Below, in pieces: positions 30,358 through 33,876 of a DNA stretch of 33,876 nt. The position numbers and the translations under genes were made by a program. Position 1 is the stretch's first letter. Each line of letters starts with the position of its first letter. The notes beneath the pieces were generated by a model that was not told where the DNA came from, did not search any database, and saw only the letters and a program-made list of their open reading frames with translations. Origin of the DNA: JAYODW01 sp038116745 (GTDB lineage: Bacteria; Pseudomonadota; Gammaproteobacteria; Ga0077536); NCBI GenBank assembly GCA_038116745.1, contig JAYODW010000047.1, positions 1-33,876 of the forward strand. Reading direction: 5' to 3'.

Positions 30358-32655
30358 ATGGCACTTATAAACTGTTTGCGAGGGCCTTGGCTGGCGCTCG
30401 TTGTTGCTCTGGTGTGTGTTTCAGCTACTGCAGCTGAGTCCTTCATTGTTGATGACATTAGGGTGGAAGGTCTCGACAGAATCTCACCTGGAGCGGTCTT
30501 TAACTACCTTCCGATCAGCGTTGGCGATACGGTCGATGACGTGCGCAGCAGGGACGCGGTTCGCGCGCTTTTCAAGACCGGACTGTTCAAAGATGTGCGC
30601 CTGGAGCGCGATGGGGACGTGCTTGTTGTCAGTCTTGTCGAGCGGGAGACCATTTCTGCGCTGACATTCGAAGGCAACAAGGCAATCAAAACTGAGGACT
30701 TGGAAAAGGGGCTTTCTGAGGCGGGCTTCGCGAAAGGCGAGGTTTTCAATGAAGCTAAGCTAGATAAAGTCCTGCAGGAACTCAAACGGCAGTATTACGC
30801 CAACGGTAAGTATGGCGTCCGAATCGACCATGAGTTAATACCAGTCGATGAGAAAACCATCGAGGTTGTCTTCACGATCGCGGAAGGTGAGGCGGCCCGA
30901 ATCAAACAAATCAATATCCTGGGCAACGCGGCGTTCGACGAAGAGTACATTCTCAAGCAATTCAAGTTGACGACTCCGAACTGGTTAAGCTGGTTTCGCA
31001 AAGACGACCAATACTCCAAGCAAAAGCTCTCCGGCGATCTGGAAACCCTGAGATCAATGTATCTGGACAGTGGTTTCATCAATTTTTCAGTTGACTCGAC
31101 TCAGGTGTCAATTACGCCTGACAAGGCGGATGTCTATATCACGATCAACATTACCGAAGGAGACATGTACACCATCGGCGATGTGAAACTGGCGGGTACT
31201 TTGATCGTCGAGCCGCAAGAACTGTTCAAGTGGGTTTACACGCGCAAAGGGATGGTGTTTTCGCGCAAACTTTTGACGACAACCAGTAAGAACATAACGG
31301 ATCGGCTGGGCGATGAAGGCTACGCATTTGCTAACGTCAATGCGATCCCTGACGTGGACGAGCAGGCTCGAACCGCATCGATTACTTACTTTGTGGATCC
31401 AGGGCAACGGGTTTACGTTCGAAGAGTTAACTTTTTCGGCAACGCAAAGACGCGTGACGAGGTCTTGAGACGAGAACTCCGGCAGATGGAGGGCGGCTGG
31501 ATAGCGACCAGTAAAGTCGAGCGGTCGAAGGTTCGTCTACGGCGGTTGGGATATTTCGAGGACGTCAACGTAGAGACGCCGGCAGTCCCTGGTTCGACGG
31601 ACCAAGTTGATGTGAATTTCACCGTTAAGGAGCGTCCATCAGGAAACCTGCTACTGGGGTTGGGTTTTTCCCAATCCGCGGGTCTGATTTTTAACACGAG
31701 CGTTACACAGGACAACTTCCTTGGGAGCGGGAAGAGCCTGAGCTTTGCTTTTAATAACAGCGAAATTAATCGGACGTTTCGCTTGGGTTACATGAACCCC
31801 TACTGGACAATTGATGGCGTTGCCCGGGGGTTCGATGTGGCGTATAGCGAGACTGACGCGGGCAATCGGAACATCGTGCGCTACGACACGAAGACCGTTT
31901 CAGGCGGAATGGATTTTGGCGTCCCTATAACTGAATACCACTATATCAATGCTGGTTTGAGTTACGAGTCTACCGAAATAAACACAGATCCTTTGTACTT
32001 GGACCCGATTGTGGCGCTATTCCTCTATCGGGAAGGTAATAAATACGACCTCATTCGGGTAAGAACCTCTTTCTCTTACGATACTCGTAATGCAGCTATC
32101 TTCCCTGACAGAGGTACTTTGCAGAGAATCTACTTGACAGGTACCACGCCTGGTGGTGATTTAAAGTATTGGAAAGCAAGTTACGAGAGTCGCTACTACA
32201 TACCGCTTCCCAAAAAGTACACCTTGCTACTCAAAGGCGATTTCGGCTATGGAGATTCGTACGGCAGCACTTACGAACTGCCGTTTTTCGAAAACTTTTA
32301 CGCAGGTGGACCACGAACCGTGCGAGGTTACGAAGAAAGCTCTCTTGGTCCGCAAGATATCTACGGGCGTGCGCTCGGAGGGAATAAATCCTTGGTATTA
32401 AACGCCGAAGTTATTTTGCCGGTCCCCTTTCTAGAAGAAATGAATAACGTGCGACTTTCTACTTTCGTTGATGCGGGTAACGTCTACGCGGAAGGACAAA
32501 AATTTGAAATGAGCGAGTTACGCATGTCTGCCGGTATTTCTGGAATCTGGATGTCCCCGTTCGGGATGCTGTCAGTAAGTTACGCTATTCCATTCAATGA
32601 CAAATGGTACGATGAAACCCAAAAATTTCAGTTCAATTTCGGGTCTAATTTCTAG
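30358..32655 (+). CDS. bamA: Outer-membrane protein assembly factor BamA
   Basis: BamA is the essential Omp85-family barrel that inserts beta-barrel proteins into the outer membrane. The 765-residue precursor has a signal peptide (about 1-26, ending ATAAES). Five POTRA domains cover about 27-425. A 16-strand barrel follows (about 430-765). The barrel has the conserved Omp85 motif in the form VRGY (655-658) rather than the commoner VRGF. It ends in Phe (NFGSNF), the usual Bam recognition signal. There is no visible Shine-Dalgarno sequence before the ATG, which follows the rseP stop by 30 nt in AT-rich sequence. skp follows. Confidence 0.97.
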   Translation: MALINCLRGPWLALVVALVCVSATAAESFIVDDIRVEGLDRISPGAVFNYLPISVGDTVDDVRSRDAVRALFKTGLFKDVRLERDGDVLVVSLVERETISALTFEGNKAIKTEDLEKGLSEAGFAKGEVFNEAKLDKVLQELKRQYYANGKYGVRIDHELIPVDEKTIEVVFTIAEGEAARIKQINILGNAAFDEEYILKQFKLTTPNWLSWFRKDDQYSKQKLSGDLETLRSMYLDSGFINFSVDSTQVSITPDKADVYITINITEGDMYTIGDVKLAGTLIVEPQELFKWVYTRKGMVFSRKLLTTTSKNITDRLGDEGYAFANVNAIPDVDEQARTASITYFVDPGQRVYVRRVNFFGNAKTRDEVLRRELRQMEGGWIATSKVERSKVRLRRLGYFEDVNVETPAVPGSTDQVDVNFTVKERPSGNLLLGLGFSQSAGLIFNTSVTQDNFLGSGKSLSFAFNNSEINRTFRLGYMNPYWTIDGVARGFDVAYSETDAGNRNIVRYDTKTVSGGMDFGVPITEYHYINAGLSYESTEINTDPLYLDPIVALFLYREGNKYDLIRVRTSFSYDTRNAAIFPDRGTLQRIYLTGTTPGGDLKYWKASYESRYYIPLPKKYTLLLKGDFGYGDSYGSTYELPFFENFYAGGPRTVRGYEESSLGPQDIYGRALGGNKSLVLNAEVILPVPFLEEMNNVRLSTFVDAGNVYAEGQKFEMSELRMSAGISGIWMSPFGMLSVSYAIPFNDKWYDETQKFQFNFGSNF

Positions 32656-32688
32656 AAGCAAGCCGATATATAAGTTGGGATGACTGAG

Positions 32689-32698
32689 TTTTTTTTTT
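32689..32698 (+). repeat. T10 homopolymer between bamA and skp
   Basis: Ten consecutive T residues, 33 bp after the bamA stop. I find no strong stem before it, so a terminator call is not supported. It lies upstream of the putative skp promoter. Confidence 0.6.
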
Positions 32699-32725
32699 GC
32701 TAGAACGAGCGCGACCTTAAACGCC

Positions 32726-32754
32726 GTGACTCGCGTCTTTTCATAATAAATAAT
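32726..32754 (+). promoter_or_regulatory. Putative promoter of skp-lpxD
   Basis: GTGACT (32726-32731), a 17-bp spacer and AATAAT (32749-32754) in a strikingly AT-rich stretch. The likely start is about 20 nt before the skp ATG. I see no sigmaE-type -35 (GGAACTT) in this gap. Confidence 0.4.
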
Positions 32755-32781
32755 AGAGTTTAACTTTGGAGCAGTGCGTTG

Positions 32782-33297
32782 ATGACAAAATTGCGACTTT
32801 TAACCACGCTGATCGTATATGCCTTCCTGATCTGCCTCAGCTTCGACAGCCTGGCCGCCGACTACAAAATAGGCGTTGTGAACGCACCAAAGGTGCTTGA
32901 ATCTGCTCCGCAGGCAGACGCAGCGAGAAAAAAGCTAGAAAAGGAATTTGCTACTCGGGACCGCGATTTGGTGGCGTCGCAGAAAGAACTGAAGGATATG
33001 GAGGACAGGTTTCAGAAAGATGGCGCCATCATGAGCGAAGCGGAACGTGGTCGATTGGAGCGAGATATCGTCAACAGACGAAGGGAGCTCAAGCGCGATA
33101 CCCAGGAATTCCAGGAGGACGTGAATTTTCGGCGCAATGAGGAAATGTCCAAGATTCAGCAAAGAATCGCAGACGTTATTATCGAGCTCGCGAAGGAACA
33201 GAGCTTCGATATGATCCTCGGCACTGGTGTGGTGTTTGCGAGCGAAAAAGTTGATGTCACCGACGCAGTTATCGAAAAACTTAAGAGCACGCAGTAA
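32782..33297 (+). CDS. skp: Periplasmic chaperone Skp/OmpH
   Basis: Skp is a trimeric periplasmic chaperone that holds unfolded outer-membrane proteins for BamA. The 171-residue precursor has a signal peptide (about 1-24, ending SLAADY). The mature N-terminus is KIGVVNAPKVLESAPQADAA, matching the family body domain. Long charged alpha-helical tentacles follow (about 45-140, rich in Lys/Glu/Arg). The C-terminal FDMILGTGVVFASEKVDVTDAVIEKL closes the body. A TTG one codon upstream is an alternative start; GGAG lies ten bases before the ATG. It sits between bamA and lpxD as in E. coli. Confidence 0.93.
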   Translation: MTKLRLLTTLIVYAFLICLSFDSLAADYKIGVVNAPKVLESAPQADAARKKLEKEFATRDRDLVASQKELKDMEDRFQKDGAIMSEAERGRLERDIVNRRRELKRDTQEFQEDVNFRRNEEMSKIQQRIADVIIELAKEQSFDMILGTGVVFASEKVDVTDAVIEKLKSTQ

Positions 33298-33361
33298 TTA
33301 ACTGTTGCTTCAAGTCGGATATCACAGACCCGGCATCCTCGCTTGAGCACTGGCTCGGCGC

Positions 33362-33876
33362 GTGCCGCTTGCCCTTTCAAAGATATGCCGTTTTCTGGGA
33401 GCTCATGCAGCCGACCAGCGAGATTTGGATTGCGTCCTAATCGAAGGGATGGCGCGTCTCGACCTTGCGGGGCACCGGGAGCTTTCATTTTTTGTCAGAG
33501 AGCTCCACGGGGTGGGCAGCTCGGTGCCGCGAAGAGCCTGCGCAGTTTTGACAGAGCAGCGGGAGGAAATTGCAGGCTCGCCGTTAGTCATCGAGGTCCC
33601 TAATCTTGCTCTTGCCTGCGCTCGAGCCGGTCTTTGGCTGCCCGTGCGTAGGGCGGGACTCAGAGAGGGCAAGCTTCATCCATCTGCGCAGATTTCCCCA
33701 TACGCGCGTGTTGCCGGCTCTGTATCTGTAGGAGAGGGCAGTAAAATATCGAGTGGAGTGTTGGTGGGCGAGGGAGTTGATGTCGGAGGGTTTTGCGACA
33801 TTGGCGCGAACGCCGTCTTGTGTGATGGCGTTAAAATCGGGAATCGGGTATCCATCGGCTGTGGCGCGGTCATAGG
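33362..33876 (+). CDS. lpxD: UDP-3-O-acylglucosamine N-acyltransferase LpxD (3' end missing)
   Basis: LpxD adds the N-linked acyl chain in lipid A biosynthesis. The frame is open from a stop at 33344 to the end of the window. I place the start at GTG 33362, giving MPLALSKICRFLGAH, which matches the family's N-terminal helix. ELSFFV fits the LpxD uridine-binding domain. From about residue 104 a left-handed beta-helix begins with KLHPSAQISPYARV, continuing with hexapeptide repeats such as VSVGEGSKISSGVLVGEGV and KIGNRVSIGCGAVIG up to the last base. About half of the protein (roughly 340 residues) is visible. Its position after skp is canonical. The Shine-Dalgarno sequence is weak and the start is uncertain. 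Confidence 0.9.
   Translation, partial: MPLALSKICRFLGAHAADQRDLDCVLIEGMARLDLAGHRELSFFVRELHGVGSSVPRRACAVLTEQREEIAGSPLVIEVPNLALACARAGLWLPVRRAGLREGKLHPSAQISPYARVAGSVSVGEGSKISSGVLVGEGVDVGGFCDIGANAVLCDGVKIGNRVSIGCGAVI

Noticed and set aside
32656..32781. sigmaE promoter before skp, expected from E. coli
   Set aside because: No GGAACTT-type -35 or TCTGA-type -10 could be found; a sigma70-like pair fits better.
1..33876. Mobile elements, phage, CRISPR, restriction or toxin-antitoxin modules
   Set aside because: No transposase, repeat-spacer array or defence gene; XerD is the chromosomal dimer-resolution recombinase, and no inverted or direct repeats bound any gene block.

Overview
The window is a dense chromosomal stretch of housekeeping genes from a Gram-negative gammaproteobacterium. 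The gene orders nusA-infB-rbfA-truB-rpsO-pnp, rpsP-rimM-trmD-rplS, xerD-dsbC, hldE-hldD-waaA and rpsB-tsf-pyrH-frr-uppS-cdsA-dxr-rseP-bamA-skp-lpxD are all gammaproteobacterial. The heptose-Kdo lipopolysaccharide genes, BamA, TolC and MutH agree with this. MutH implies Dam-directed mismatch repair. The moderately GC-rich composition and the mixed gene order suggest a marine OMG/Cellvibrionales-like lineage, but that placement is inference only. I see no phage, transposon, CRISPR, tRNA or rRNA.

Layout. 1-4834 (+): nusA (5' end cut off by the window), infB, rbfA and truB, tightly overlapping. 4835-7387 (+): rpsO with its own promoter, then a strong leader hairpin and pnp. 7390-8016 (-): a 5-formyltetrahydrofolate cyclo-ligase. 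8017-10251 (+): rpsP-rimM-trmD-rplS, with a promoter and a long structured leader before rpsP and a second promoter before rplS. 10291-10629 (-): a glutaredoxin-like protein. 10743-12518 (+): xerD and dsbC. 12522-13271 (-): a DUF3108 protein. 13471-17150 (+): hldE-hldD-waaA, making ADP-heptose and adding Kdo to lipid A. 17212-22906 (-): an isochorismatase-family hydrolase, tolC, a divergent PIMT-like methyltransferase, a 313-nt hairpin-rich gap, dusA, mutH and map. 23098-33876 (+): rpsB-tsf-pyrH-frr, then envelope synthesis and assembly genes uppS, cdsA, dxr, rseP, bamA, skp and the start of lpxD, which runs off the end.

How the genes work together. The first part handles transcription elongation (NusA), translation initiation (IF2), 30S maturation (RbfA, RimM), tRNA modification (TruB, TrmD, DusA) and RNA turnover (PNPase). 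The last part moves from translation factors to undecaprenyl, phospholipid and isoprenoid precursors and the outer-membrane assembly machinery. LPS core and lipid A genes occur in two clusters (hldE-hldD-waaA and lpxD).

I did not find a convincing new multi-protein system. The most interesting signals are non-coding or concern starts: a 19-bp structured rpsP leader, two mutually exclusive stems between rpsP and rimM, a shared GC-rich promoter discriminator on four ribosomal-protein promoters, a hairpin array between dusA and the methyltransferase gene, and an apparent CTG start for waaA.
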